From an uncultured Brevibacillus sp. (GTDB lineage: Bacteria; Bacillota; Bacilli; Brevibacillales; Brevibacillaceae), in NCBI RefSeq assembly GCF_947502445.1, contig NZ_CANMZW010000047.1:1-46933 (forward strand): a stretch of DNA of 46,933 bases, in the 5' to 3' direction. The translations under genes were made by a program, and so were the position numbers. This document shows positions 32,543 to 39,653 of the stretch, piece after piece (the stretch's first letter is position 1; each line of letters starts with the position of its first letter). The notes under the pieces were generated by a model. That model was not told where the DNA came from. It searched no databases and saw nothing but the letters and a program-made list of their open reading frames with translations.

Positions 32543-32845
32543 ATGTCACAATCAGACAGTAACTTTTGGAATGAAATAAAGAACAACAGTAGGCACGTAT
32601 CATGGGAACATGAGAAAGCTCTACAGCAAGCAGATGGGAAAATGACAGTGCGGAATGTGTTGAATAGGCTGCAGGAGCTCGACTCGGAGATTGCTTGGCT
32701 CCAGGAGACACTTAACGCGTCGGCTGATAAGCCTATTCCGCCGTCCATTGCACAGCTATTAGGCGAAAGCCTTGAGCAGAAAAAGGCATTAAAGAGCCGG
32801 CTGGAGAAGGCGATAGACGATACGATCGTTGAGTTGCCAGAATGA
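32543..32845 (+). CDS. Coiled-coil hypothetical phage protein
   Basis: A 100-residue soluble protein, mostly helical, with heptad-like segments (VLNRLQELDSEIAWLQETL and EQKKALKSRLEKAIDD). I recognise no family. It follows the AlpA-like gene by 15 bases, with AAAGGA upstream, and ends before a terminator. Confidence 0.65.
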   Translation: MSQSDSNFWNEIKNNSRHVSWEHEKALQQADGKMTVRNVLNRLQELDSEIAWLQETLNASADKPIPPSIAQLLGESLEQKKALKSRLEKAIDDTIVELPE

Positions 32846-32860
32846 CATACAAACAATAAG

Positions 32861-32895
32861 AAACCCGCCCAAGCATCATGCCAGGCGGGTTTTGT
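32861..32895 (+). terminator. Bidirectional terminator between convergent genes
   Basis: AAACCCGCC (32861-32869) pairs with GGCGGGTTT (32884-32892), followed by TTTG on plus. It separates the plus-strand cluster from the YolD-like gene on the minus strand. Confidence 0.85.
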
Positions 32896-32929
32896 GCTGC
32901 TGTCCTCAATATAGGATATGCTGGGTTGC

Positions 32930-33283
32930 TTAGACTCGCTCAATTCTCATTAGCCTATTGAAGTAAATCCACCAAAATCCATCATCATTGACCAACTTGA
33001 TTTGCTTACGGTTCATGTCAATCTGTTGGACCCAGCCCCATGCTGTTTCTTCTCTTCCAAGTACCTCTTTATCCACTGTTTTTTCTGGTTCAAACCAAGT
33101 GACGATAAGTGCAAAATCATCAGTACGTGACTCTTCGATCATTCTGTCCATCTCCAACAACTCTTGATCGTCAAGTATTGGCTGTGTAATTAACAGCTTC
33201 TCATATGCCAACTCATTTAGCGCCTGCGCGTGTTCTGGAAGTATGAAACGCATTCCGAGTGGGTCCTCAATTCTGCCTGCCAT
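32930..33283 (-). CDS. YolD-like protein
   Basis: A 117-residue protein of the YolD family: the C-terminal half (WGWVQQIDMNRKQIKLVND, then WIYFNRLMRIERV) is the family core. YolD genes are typically SOS-induced and accompany UvrX-type Y-family polymerases in Bacillus mobile elements; no polymerase gene is in this window. The ATG at 33283 follows AAGGGG by eight bases. It overlaps the upstream winged-helix gene by 67 bases and shares its LexA-controlled promoter. Confidence 0.75.
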   Translation of the reverse strand: MAGRIEDPLGMRFILPEHAQALNELAYEKLLITQPILDDQELLEMDRMIEESRTDDFALIVTWFEPEKTVDKEVLGREETAWGWVQQIDMNRKQIKLVNDDGFWWIYFNRLMRIERV

Positions 33284-33513
33284 CTTTCATACCCCTTCCT
33301 CTCCCATGCTTCGAGAACCGTCATGGTATCTGGTTCTGACCGTTGCCACTCAATGTACTCCTCTTTTGCTAGAACCTCTAATACAGTCATAATACCGCCT
33401 CGGTTCCGTCCTGTCTTGATACATAATTCGTCCACGGTGGGTGTCCTACGCCTCCCGGCAGAGTAATTACCAATGACACGGAGTACCTTTCTCTCGATAT
33501 CCGATAAACCCAT
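33217..33513 (-). CDS. LexA-type winged-helix protein without protease domain
   Basis: About 98 residues. The N-terminal part (LSDIERKVLRVIGNYSAGRRRTPTVDEL) aligns in layout with the LexA DNA-binding domain, but the recognition helix region is different and the self-cleavage domain is absent. ATG at 33513 has GGAG eight bases upstream. A perfect LexA box lies upstream, so it is probably SOS-induced. Its target is unknown. Confidence 0.6.
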   Translation of the reverse strand: MGLSDIERKVLRVIGNYSAGRRRTPTVDELCIKTGRNRGGIMTVLEVLAKEEYIEWQRSEPDTMTVLEAWERKGYERWQAELRTHSECVSYFQNTRRR

Positions 33514-33540
33514 AAATATCACTCCAATACAGCAGATAGG

Positions 33541-33552
33541 AACATTTGTTCT
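33541..33552 (-). promoter_or_regulatory. LexA/DinR box upstream of the winged-helix/YolD genes
   Basis: GAAC-ATTT-GTTC on plus (GAAC-AAAT-GTTC on minus) is a perfect Bacillus SOS box. A TAGAAT -10 lies just upstream on the minus strand; the -35 is poor. Confidence 0.75.
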
Positions 33553-33570
33553 TATTCTATGCTGAATGCT

Positions 33571-33602
33571 ACAAAAAGAAAAGCCCCACTTTTAGTGGAG
33601 CA
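33571..33602 (-). terminator. Terminator after the lipoprotein gene
   Basis: GCCCCACT (33584-33591) pairs with AGTGGAGC (33595-33602). TTTTCTTTTTG follows on the minus strand. Confidence 0.85.
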
Positions 33603-33663
33603 CTAGCAGTTGTACTTATATGCCACAAGCATACCGAAATTTCATAGACCAATGATCTGGATA

Positions 33664-34203
33664 CTAATTAGGAATTATAGTTGCAGCTAATGAATTTGTA
33701 TCTGCGACATATTCTATTGTATAAGAAACATTCTCCTTCTCAATTTTCCCTTTACCTACTCCTGAAGCTACCGCTGCTTTTTGTATATCCTCATGAAAAT
33801 TTCTTCTTTCTTCTAAATTTAGCTGTGGCTGTACTACTCCAATTAATGCCGTATAAATATTTCCATGTTCAAAAGGTATATTTGGTTTCTCAGCTCTTGA
33901 ATTTAACGATATCGAACTTATTTTGTTTGTTTCCTTGTCAATGACACATGTTATCGTCGTATTATCATAATATGTCACTGAAAAACCTGTGTCGTTATTA
34001 ACGATCATGTTATCGTAAATTTCATAAGAACCGAAGCCATCCGCTACAATTATTCGTGTAAATTCACTTTGAAATTGCTCTGCTGTTATATCAAAAGTAG
34101 AAGCATTTTTACTCGCTGTTTCTTCTTGAGAAGAACATCCACTTACAAAAAGAAAAACAGAAGTAAGCACTAATAACAAGAAACATCTTAAAACATTGCC
34201 CAT
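33664..34203 (-). CDS. Small lipoprotein of unknown function
   Basis: A 179-residue protein with a lipoprotein signal (LLLVLTSVFLFVSGCSS) and a short polar linker. The remaining domain contains QFQSEFTRIIVADGFGSYEI and no family I recognise. It is AT-rich and monocistronic between a terminator and the divergent XRE-ImmA unit. It is a likely lysogenic-conversion gene expressed from the prophage. Confidence 0.7.
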   Translation of the reverse strand: MGNVLRCFLLLVLTSVFLFVSGCSSQEETASKNASTFDITAEQFQSEFTRIIVADGFGSYEIYDNMIVNNDTGFSVTYYDNTTITCVIDKETNKISSISLNSRAEKPNIPFEHGNIYTALIGVVQPQLNLEERRNFHEDIQKAAVASGVGKGKIEKENVSYTIEYVADTNSLAATIIPN

Positions 34204-34538
34204 AAATTTAATTCCCCTATCTTCATAGTAATAAAATGAAGTTACGAAACCAATTATTTCAAAATATTAACACAACGTCACTCACTATTATTCGACAAAT
34301 TTTTCAGCTATTTCAGCCAGTACGATGCAACACAAAAATCCCTCCCCGGATTTCTTCGAAGGAAGGCCTCTTCTGTCTCGAAGTTGGTTCGATTTTTCTT
34401 GATTAACTTCCTTTCTGCTCACATATCGTTAGTCACATTATATGCGAACGACATGCGAACAGACAAATAAAATAGCATATACTAAAAAGGCAATCTTCAT
34501 TTAATACAACCAGATGCAAAGATGATTTTTAAATTTAG
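34204..34538. other. AT-rich intergenic region, possible operators
   Basis: A gap of about 400 bases up to the next start, between divergent genes. The octamer TGCGAACG/TGCGAACA repeats directly at 34441-34461 (TGCGAACGACATGCGAACA), possibly a repressor site. I see no other gene or RNA in it. Confidence 0.35.
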
Positions 34539-34567
34539 TTGTTAAATTTTCGTTTTTTTGGTAAGAT
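34539..34567 (+). promoter_or_regulatory. Promoter of the plus-strand XRE-ImmA unit
   Basis: TTGTTA (34539-34544) and TAAGAT (34562-34567) are 17 bases apart, about 35 bases before the first gene. Confidence 0.65.
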
Positions 34568-34605
34568 CGTTGTATAAAACAAATGTCAAGGGGTGAATGC
34601 TGGTA

Positions 34606-35271
34606 ATGTCCGATATTATTGTTCCTAGCGATAAAAAGGAAATTATCCTAAATGAATTTTCGATTGCTACTCGGTCAAGAATTATTTCACTTGTACAACA
34701 AGGTTACATACTAGCCAGAGAAGCAACTCGCCACGTTTCGTTTTTAGATTGGGACCTAGGTAAAAGACATGAAGGCTACCTGCGACCATTGGCAGTAAAT
34801 TTCTTACTCAAGAGTGACAGTGAACAGGGACGACTTCCTTTCTCCCACGCGTACGAGTATAACAAAAACAAAAGCCACAAGTTTCTTGTAGTTCATAGAG
34901 GGAATATTAAATTAACAGTAAGTCAAACCGATTCCCTTTATTCAGTAGCCAGACCCGCTATCTTTAGAAAAAGGATGCAGGAATCAAATAATCTACGTTG
35001 GAATCTCTTTAATGAGGTTTTAACCGTCGACGAAAACCCTGAGCTTTACATGCTCCTTACGTTTAGCAGCGGTGGGGAATCACCACGTTTCATTAATTTA
35101 GGTCTACCTGGGAAAAATGGTTGGATCGAAAGATTAAATCTCCTCAGTAAGCCGCATCTATTGGAGATAGAAAACCAACAACCAAAAGAAAAAGAAGAAG
35201 TAATCGAGGCTGAGACACTAGTTAATTTTAGAAAATTTACCGAAGAGGTGGAGGACATTGGAAGCAAATAA
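34606..35271 (+). CDS. Unknown protein paired with an XRE-ImmA regulator
   Basis: About 221 residues, soluble, no signal or membrane helix. Recognisable segments are DWDLGKRHEGYLRPLAVNFLL, FLVVHRGNIKLTVSQ and LLTFSSGGESPRFINLGLP, but I cannot name a family. The ATG at 34606 is preferred because GGGGTGA lies nine bases upstream; an ATG three codons earlier sits too close. It overlaps the XRE-ImmA gene by 14 bases. The pair looks like a two-gene regulatory or toxin-antitoxin-type unit; which member, if any, is toxic is inference. Confidence 0.65.
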   Translation: MSDIIVPSDKKEIILNEFSIATRSRIISLVQQGYILAREATRHVSFLDWDLGKRHEGYLRPLAVNFLLKSDSEQGRLPFSHAYEYNKNKSHKFLVVHRGNIKLTVSQTDSLYSVARPAIFRKRMQESNNLRWNLFNEVLTVDENPELYMLLTFSSGGESPRFINLGLPGKNGWIERLNLLSKPHLLEIENQQPKEKEEVIEAETLVNFRKFTEEVEDIGSK

Positions 35272-36403
35272 TCGCTTCCCTAAATTTATTCCCGTTCGTC
35301 TTATTGAAGCGCGTGAAATTAGGGGCATGACAACTACTGAATTAGCAAAAGAATTAGGAATTTCCCAACAGGCCGTGTCAAAATATGAGAACGGGAGTTC
35401 ACCTCCCAGTCTTGAGACATTAGAAAAAATGTCTGAAACCTTAAAAGTACCAATTTCCTTTTTCTTCAAAAAAATTACCAGCACCAATAATTCCGTTGTA
35501 TTTTTCCGGAGCAAATCTCTTGCAACTGTAAAATCAAAAAAAGTTCATGCTAATAAGCTGAAATGGATCAAGGATATCCAGCTTTATTTAAATGAAATAA
35601 TTGACTTTCCAGAGGTTAAAATTCCAAGAATAATTACTCGCGAAAATTATATACCAACAGATTTTGAAGAGATTGATGAAATTGCCTCCAAGGTTAGAAA
35701 TATGTGGGGATTAGGTAATGGACCGATAAGTAATGTCGTACTCCTATTAGAAAAAATGGGAGCTATTGTTGCTAGATCACCATTCTCAAATTATAGTATC
35801 GATGCCTGCTCAGTATGGGAAGATGACGATCGTCCGTTCATATTACTAAGCAATGATAAAACTGCACCTCGCTCAAGATTTGATATTGCTCATGAGTTGG
35901 GACATCTTGTTTTACACTCAAGAATAAAACAATCTGAGTTCAATATTAAAGAAAATTATAAGCTGATCGAAAAGGAAGCGAATCGCTTTGCAGGTACATT
36001 TCTTCTCCCGTCTCCAAGTTTTGGAACCGAAATATTATCAACCTCACTGGATCATTTTATTTCATTAAAAAAACGCTGGAAAATATCCATTGCTGCAATG
36101 TCTTATCGCGCAAAAACTCTCGAGATTTTTAGTGAATATCAGTATATTTATATGAGAAAGAAAATGGCTCAAAACAATTGGCTCACCAACGAACCTCTAG
36201 ATAACGAGTTTTCTTTCGAAGAACCTATCGTCTTAAAACAAGCGATTGAAGCTATCGTGGAGAATGGGGTTAAGACCCGACAAGACATTGTTAACGAAAT
36301 AGGTATACACAGAGAAGAAATTGAAGCTATCGCTAACCTTGATAATGGATATTTAGTTAGCAATGATCAAGCTAACATTATCCCTTTAAGATTCAAGAAA
36401 TAA
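35258..36403 (+). CDS. XRE helix-turn-helix fused to an ImmA/IrrE metallopeptidase
   Basis: A 381-residue protein. Residues 10-70 form a Cro/C1-type HTH (REIRGMTTTELAKELGISQQ followed by AVSKYENG). Residues about 140-300 form a zinc peptidase domain of the ImmA/IrrE (DUF955) family with the HExxH motif FDIAHELGHLVLH (H212, E213, H216) and a downstream EKEANRFAG glutamate. A C-terminal region follows. ImmA proteins cleave repressors, and fused forms occur as antitoxins or regulators. The start is TTG at 35258 inside the upstream gene; no later start preserves the HTH. Confidence 0.88.
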   Translation: MEANNRFPKFIPVRLIEAREIRGMTTTELAKELGISQQAVSKYENGSSPPSLETLEKMSETLKVPISFFFKKITSTNNSVVFFRSKSLATVKSKKVHANKLKWIKDIQLYLNEIIDFPEVKIPRIITRENYIPTDFEEIDEIASKVRNMWGLGNGPISNVVLLLEKMGAIVARSPFSNYSIDACSVWEDDDRPFILLSNDKTAPRSRFDIAHELGHLVLHSRIKQSEFNIKENYKLIEKEANRFAGTFLLPSPSFGTEILSTSLDHFISLKKRWKISIAAMSYRAKTLEIFSEYQYIYMRKKMAQNNWLTNEPLDNEFSFEEPIVLKQAIEAIVENGVKTRQDIVNEIGIHREEIEAIANLDNGYLVSNDQANIIPLRFKK

Positions 36404-36414
36404 TTAAATTGATT

Positions 36415-36457
36415 GGTGAAGCCCTCCAATCGGTTATTCCGGAAGGAGGGCTTCGCC
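36415..36457. terminator. Bidirectional terminator between the XRE-ImmA unit and the lysin
   Basis: GGTGAAGCCCTCC (36415-36427) pairs with GGAGGGCTTCGCC (36445-36457), thirteen pairs with one G-U. T-runs are weak on both sides, but it lies between the stop codons of convergent genes. Confidence 0.7.
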
Positions 36458-36459
36458 AT

Positions 36460-37770
36460 TTACATGTATTTTTTCAACCATTCTACTACTGCTGGATAAA
36501 TTAGATTAACTGCCTCGCAACCTGGAAAGCTTTCCCTCACGCTTCCTTTTTGGATACCCACGGAAGCCAAATTGACTATGACTCCAACTACCTCGCCATA
36601 TTCATTAACTGCAGCTCCACCACTGTTTCCGTGTTGCGCGGGAATAGAGCAGTCAAATTCCCATGGCTCTTTCTCCGTACTTGTTTGGCACAATTGTCCG
36701 CTACGTGTTATCCATTCTGTGTACTCTGCTTCCACAGTCAGTAGCTTTTGTCCTGTGACAAGTGGTTCTGTATTCACTGGCACATACGGTAGATTTGCCG
36801 GGGCGTTCTCAGTCCGGTACAGCGCTAGATCCACAGAATCCTTTCCGATCCCCGGATGCTCAGAAATCATATCAGCAGTATACCAATGACGCGAATTTGT
36901 CTTAAACCGGATAGACGCCCGACCTTTAGATACGTGCTTGGCTGTAAGCAGGAGTCCGCCTTTCAACAATACGCCTGTACCGCCACCACCTACATCGACA
37001 TGGACACTCGCAGCCAGTGTGAGCTTTTCAATTTCTGCCCATGGTTTCGTTTGCTTGACTGGCTTTTCTGGTTCTGGTTTTGGCTTCGGCTGCTCCGGTT
37101 TTGGTGCCTCCGGTACTGGTGTCGCCAGCTTCTTCGCCATGTTTTTGATAAGCAATGCCGCGTAATCCCCGCGTACCGTGCCACCTTCGTATGCGTTTTC
37201 TAGCCAATATGCCGGTGACTGAATGACCTGTTCGCCTTGAAGCACCTTCAACGCCTCTTTTGTCTTCTCGTCTGGTTGTTTATTCACAGGTTTATCAACA
37301 GGTTTAGGATTATTTTGTGCTTTGGTAAAGTAATCATCCAGGTATTTTACAGGCTCGAAGCAGTTTTTTTCACGATCCGCGATCCAGCCGTATTGTGGTG
37401 ACGAGCTTTTGCGAATCTCATAGTGTAGATGGCTTCCAGTACTCTGCCCGGTGTTACCCTGCCGCCCAATCACTTGTCCCTGCTTTACTTTATCGCCGAC
37501 TTTTACGGCTACACTGTCCAGGTGCGCATAACAGTGCAAATGGCCCGTTTCAGGATCACGGATTGCCACGACAATCCCGTACCGACCGAAGCCACTCCCT
37601 GCTACGCCTTCCTTTGCATGAATGACTTCTCCAGCTACAAAAGCGTTGATAGGTGCTTGGTGAAATTTGACCAAATCAATACCTGTATGAAATTCACGTT
37701 CACCATTGATCGGGCCAGCGCGCCAGCCGAATGGTGATGTTACCTGGTACTCTTTCAATGCAGGAATCAC
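36460..37770 (-). CDS. Phage lysin: M23 endopeptidase fused to a trypsin-like serine protease
   Basis: A 436-residue protein with three parts. Residues 1-145 are an M23/LytM metallopeptidase: HTGIDLV (H28, D32) and the GSHLHYEIR motif (H114, H116), the zinc ligands of glycyl or D-Ala endopeptidases. Residues about 165-215 resemble a helical wall-binding segment, followed by a Pro/Lys/Glu-rich linker. Residues 245-436 are a chymotrypsin-fold protease with a full triad: H279 in LLTAKHV, D314 in DSVDLALY and S383 in HGNSGGAAV. It overlaps the holin by four bases and ends the lysis cassette. The added protease is unusual for an endolysin. Confidence 0.88.
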   Translation of the reverse strand: MIPALKEYQVTSPFGWRAGPINGEREFHTGIDLVKFHQAPINAFVAGEVIHAKEGVAGSGFGRYGIVVAIRDPETGHLHCYAHLDSVAVKVGDKVKQGQVIGRQGNTGQSTGSHLHYEIRKSSSPQYGWIADREKNCFEPVKYLDDYFTKAQNNPKPVDKPVNKQPDEKTKEALKVLQGEQVIQSPAYWLENAYEGGTVRGDYAALLIKNMAKKLATPVPEAPKPEQPKPKPEPEKPVKQTKPWAEIEKLTLAASVHVDVGGGGTGVLLKGGLLLTAKHVSKGRASIRFKTNSRHWYTADMISEHPGIGKDSVDLALYRTENAPANLPYVPVNTEPLVTGQKLLTVEAEYTEWITRSGQLCQTSTEKEPWEFDCSIPAQHGNSGGAAVNEYGEVVGVIVNLASVGIQKGSVRESFPGCEAVNLIYPAVVEWLKKYM

Positions 37771-38024
37771 TTTTGATCACTCTCCCGCAACTGGAATGTA
37801 TTTTTCATGCCGCTATGAATGCCAATCGCCCCAAGCGATTCAATAAAAGCCAGCTTGCCAGCTTCCAGAAAATCTCCATGAAACAAGAAGGCGTTGGTCA
37901 AATTAAAAGCGACCGCCAAGAAGACGATCGTTAGTGGAATGAGACTATTGGGGAACTTCTCTCGGCCTTTCAGCCATCCTCCGATTGCTATAACAACGGC
38001 AATCACCAATCCAATTTCGATCAT
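37767..38024 (-). CDS. Phage holin
   Basis: An 85-residue protein with two to three membrane helices (IGLVIAVVIAIGGWL, LIPLTIVFLAVAFNL) and a charged C-terminal tail (NTFQLRESDQK). Position between XhlA and the lysin, with overlapping ends, fits a holin that permeabilises the membrane at lysis. The exact holin family is not certain. Confidence 0.8.
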   Translation of the reverse strand: MIEIGLVIAVVIAIGGWLKGREKFPNSLIPLTIVFLAVAFNLTNAFLFHGDFLEAGKLAFIESLGAIGIHSGMKNTFQLRESDQK

Positions 38025-38279
38025 TTACGACACCCCTTTCCAGAATAGAGCAATCGCCCCGGTGATGACCGCACCAATGACAGTCCTCCAGAGCCACTTC
38101 TGATTGTCCTTTATTTCGTCCAGACGCTTATGTGCTGACTTGCCATATTGTAAGGCTTCATTTGCCGTATCCTTGGCTTTTTCTGCTATTGTCTGTACGT
38201 CGGTCATAGAGTCAATCTTTGTCTCTACCCGAACTACGCGCTCACGAATGTCTGACAACATGCGTGTCTGTTCATCCAT
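38025..38279 (-). CDS. xhlA: XhlA-like hemolysin/lysis accessory protein
   Basis: An 84-residue protein with a coiled-coil N-terminal part (MLSDIRERVVRVETKIDSM, then KAKDTANEALQYGKSAHKR) and a C-terminal membrane helix (TVIGAVITGAIALFWKG). This is the layout of PBSX XhlA, which works with the holin XhlB in lysis. GGAGG lies ten bases upstream of the ATG. A hairpin with a T-rich loop (TCGGGGC...GCCCCGA, 38303-38326) lies just before the ribosome site. Confidence 0.85.
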   Translation of the reverse strand: MDEQTRMLSDIRERVVRVETKIDSMTDVQTIAEKAKDTANEALQYGKSAHKRLDEIKDNQKWLWRTVIGAVITGAIALFWKGVS

Positions 38280-38358
38280 TGCTCATCTGCCTCCTCACCC
38301 CCTCGGGGCAATAAAAATAGCCCCGATCGGTTCGAGGCTGGCTATCTAGTCTTGGTGA

Positions 38359-38390
38359 TAAAAAATACCCCCGGGAAATCCCGAGGGAGT
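38359..38390 (-). terminator. Terminator between the tail operon and the lysis cassette
   Basis: On the minus strand CTCCCTCGGG pairs with CCCGGGGG (one G-U), followed by TATTTTTTATC. It is likely leaky, or lysis genes have their own promoter. Confidence 0.7.
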
Positions 38391-38411
38391 TGATGGAGTT
38401 TTGTTCACGAA

Positions 38412-38741
38412 TCATTTGACATCAATTTTAACATTGAAAGCCTTTCCTATTGGCTGTCCATTTCGATCAATGAAGAAACCAGCATCTAATCTGAAAAAAT
38501 CTTTTATTCCGTCAACCATATCAAATTCTGGATGGTTTTCTAACTCGTCAGCTGCTGCTGAAGTGAATTGGAATTCAATTTTATTTTTTTCTGTTAACTT
38601 CACGGATGAAAAAGCCGCCCTAATAAAACTACGATACGTATTATCATCATAGTCCCAATGAGGCATTCCTGTAAAATTAATGTCATCTCCAACATCACCC
38701 AACTGCGAGAATAAATCCCCAGTTAATATCAGTACATCCAT
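38412..38741 (-). CDS. Hypothetical phage protein, probably 5'-truncated
   Basis: A 109-residue frame (MDVLILTGDLFSQLGDV...) with no ribosome site before its ATG. The same frame is open upstream to 38831 and reads like protein there (SPLIFDIKAAEYDTQ), but has no start codon. It runs straight into a group II intron domain V fragment. The simplest reading is the 3' part of a gene whose 5' end was lost when the intron or its flank was deleted. No domain is recognised. Confidence 0.5.
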   Translation of the reverse strand: MDVLILTGDLFSQLGDVGDDINFTGMPHWDYDDNTYRSFIRAAFSSVKLTEKNKIEFQFTSAAADELENHPEFDMVDGIKDFFRLDAGFFIDRNGQPIGKAFNVKIDVK

Positions 38742-38832
38742 CTGAGTATCGTATTCTGCTGCTTTGATGTCAAAAATCAGTGGGCTATTCTCGACTTTTT
38801 CCCTTCTCTTTGTGAGGGTTTTCGTTCGAGCC

Positions 38833-38868
38833 TACACCGTGCGGGCGACTTTCATCGCACACGGCGTT
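38833..38868 (-). mobile_element. Group II intron fragment: domain V
   Basis: The minus strand folds into a textbook domain V: a 7-pair lower stem (CCGTGTG with CGCACGG), a two-base CC bulge on the 3' side, a 4-pair upper stem (CGAT with GTCG) and a GAAA tetraloop. At the base the triad C-G-C carries the expected G-U wobble. No reverse transcriptase and no clear domain VI are present, so only a remnant of the intron remains. A 29-codon frame through it (MLYDKKAHCEF...) is a by-product of the structured RNA. Confidence 0.7.
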
Positions 38869-38995
38869 CCATCAACGGATAAGAATGAAAATTCACAATG
38901 GGCCTTTTTATCGTACAACATCTATATCTGTGTTGACATAGGATGTTTTCGACTTAAATAGAGGGAGCCACATTAGCAGCTCCCCTTTCGTCATA

Positions 38996-39133
38996 CTACT
39001 GTGCCAATTCTGGGAATCCCAGAACTTCAAGCTGGCGTTTAACTTCAGTACGAAGTTTATCTTGTTTAGGAACCTGCGCAAAAATCTTATCACCTTCCAT
39101 GATCAACGTTACGTAGATTGTTGCGATTGCCAT
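38996..39133 (-). CDS. CD1375-like small phage protein
   Basis: A 45-residue protein (MAIATIYVTLIMEGDKIFAQ...) of the short type found near the tail fibre genes of many Firmicutes phages. The start is the ATG at 39133 after a near-perfect AGGGAGGTGA. The frame is open for 36 more codons upstream (from 39241), which could encode a separate or fused product, but that start lacks a ribosome site. Function unknown. Confidence 0.7.
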   Translation of the reverse strand: MAIATIYVTLIMEGDKIFAQVPKQDKLRTEVKRQLEVLGFPELAQ

Positions 39134-39227
39134 AATAGTCTCACCTCCCTTCAATGACAGAAGTAGGTCCAATAAGCAGGACTCAACAGCTTCTTTTGCC
39201 CATAATAAAAACGCCTTGAATGCTCCT

Positions 39228-39638
39228 TTAAGTCGCTTCATTGGCGTTTTCCAGTGCCGCTATTCGGGAATCGAGTTCTAAGTTTTGTTCAAACAAATCT
39301 GTTGTTGCAAGCATCGTTGTCTTGGTTTTTTCCTCAATCTCAAGCGTTTGCTCGTATTGATCTGTTGCGGTTAACATTAGGTCTTTCAGGTTTTTCTCAA
39401 GCTGAGCGATTCTTTCGCTTTCTGTCGTTGGAACATCGCGATACTCGTAATAAAACTCTTTTGTTTGAGGATTATAGAACAATTCAGCGGTTTTCCCCAA
39501 TTGCGGAACATATTCCGGAATGGACTCAACAAAAAATCCATCTGCTCTTTCCGTCTCATTCAACAAGTCCGGTTGGTGATGCACAAGGGTAACCATTGAT
39601 TTCACTTCCGAAATCTCCATCAACCGTACAAATATCAT
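39228..39638 (-). CDS. XkdW-like tail-associated protein
   Basis: A 136-residue protein. The N-terminal half carries PQLGKTAELFYNPQTKEFYYEY, typical of small proteins next to phage tail fibres. The C-terminal half is a predicted coiled coil (ESERIAQLEKNLKDLML, then LDSRIAALENANEA). Position after the fibre genes matches xkdW of PBSX. It lies 15 bases downstream of the beta-propeller gene. Confidence 0.65.
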   Translation of the reverse strand: MIFVRLMEISEVKSMVTLVHHQPDLLNETERADGFFVESIPEYVPQLGKTAELFYNPQTKEFYYEYRDVPTTESERIAQLEKNLKDLMLTATDQYEQTLEIEEKTKTTMLATTDLFEQNLELDSRIAALENANEAT

Positions 39639-39653
39639 TGCTATTCCTCCCTT

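Noticed and set aside
34441..34461. GCGAAC repeats taken as an SOS box
   Set aside because: They are direct, not inverted (no GTTC half), so they do not fit LexA; kept only as a possible operator of another regulator.
38840..38930. A 29-codon frame across the intron fragment considered as a gene
   Set aside because: It follows the domain V sequence, has no ribosome site and stops at the end of the hairpin.
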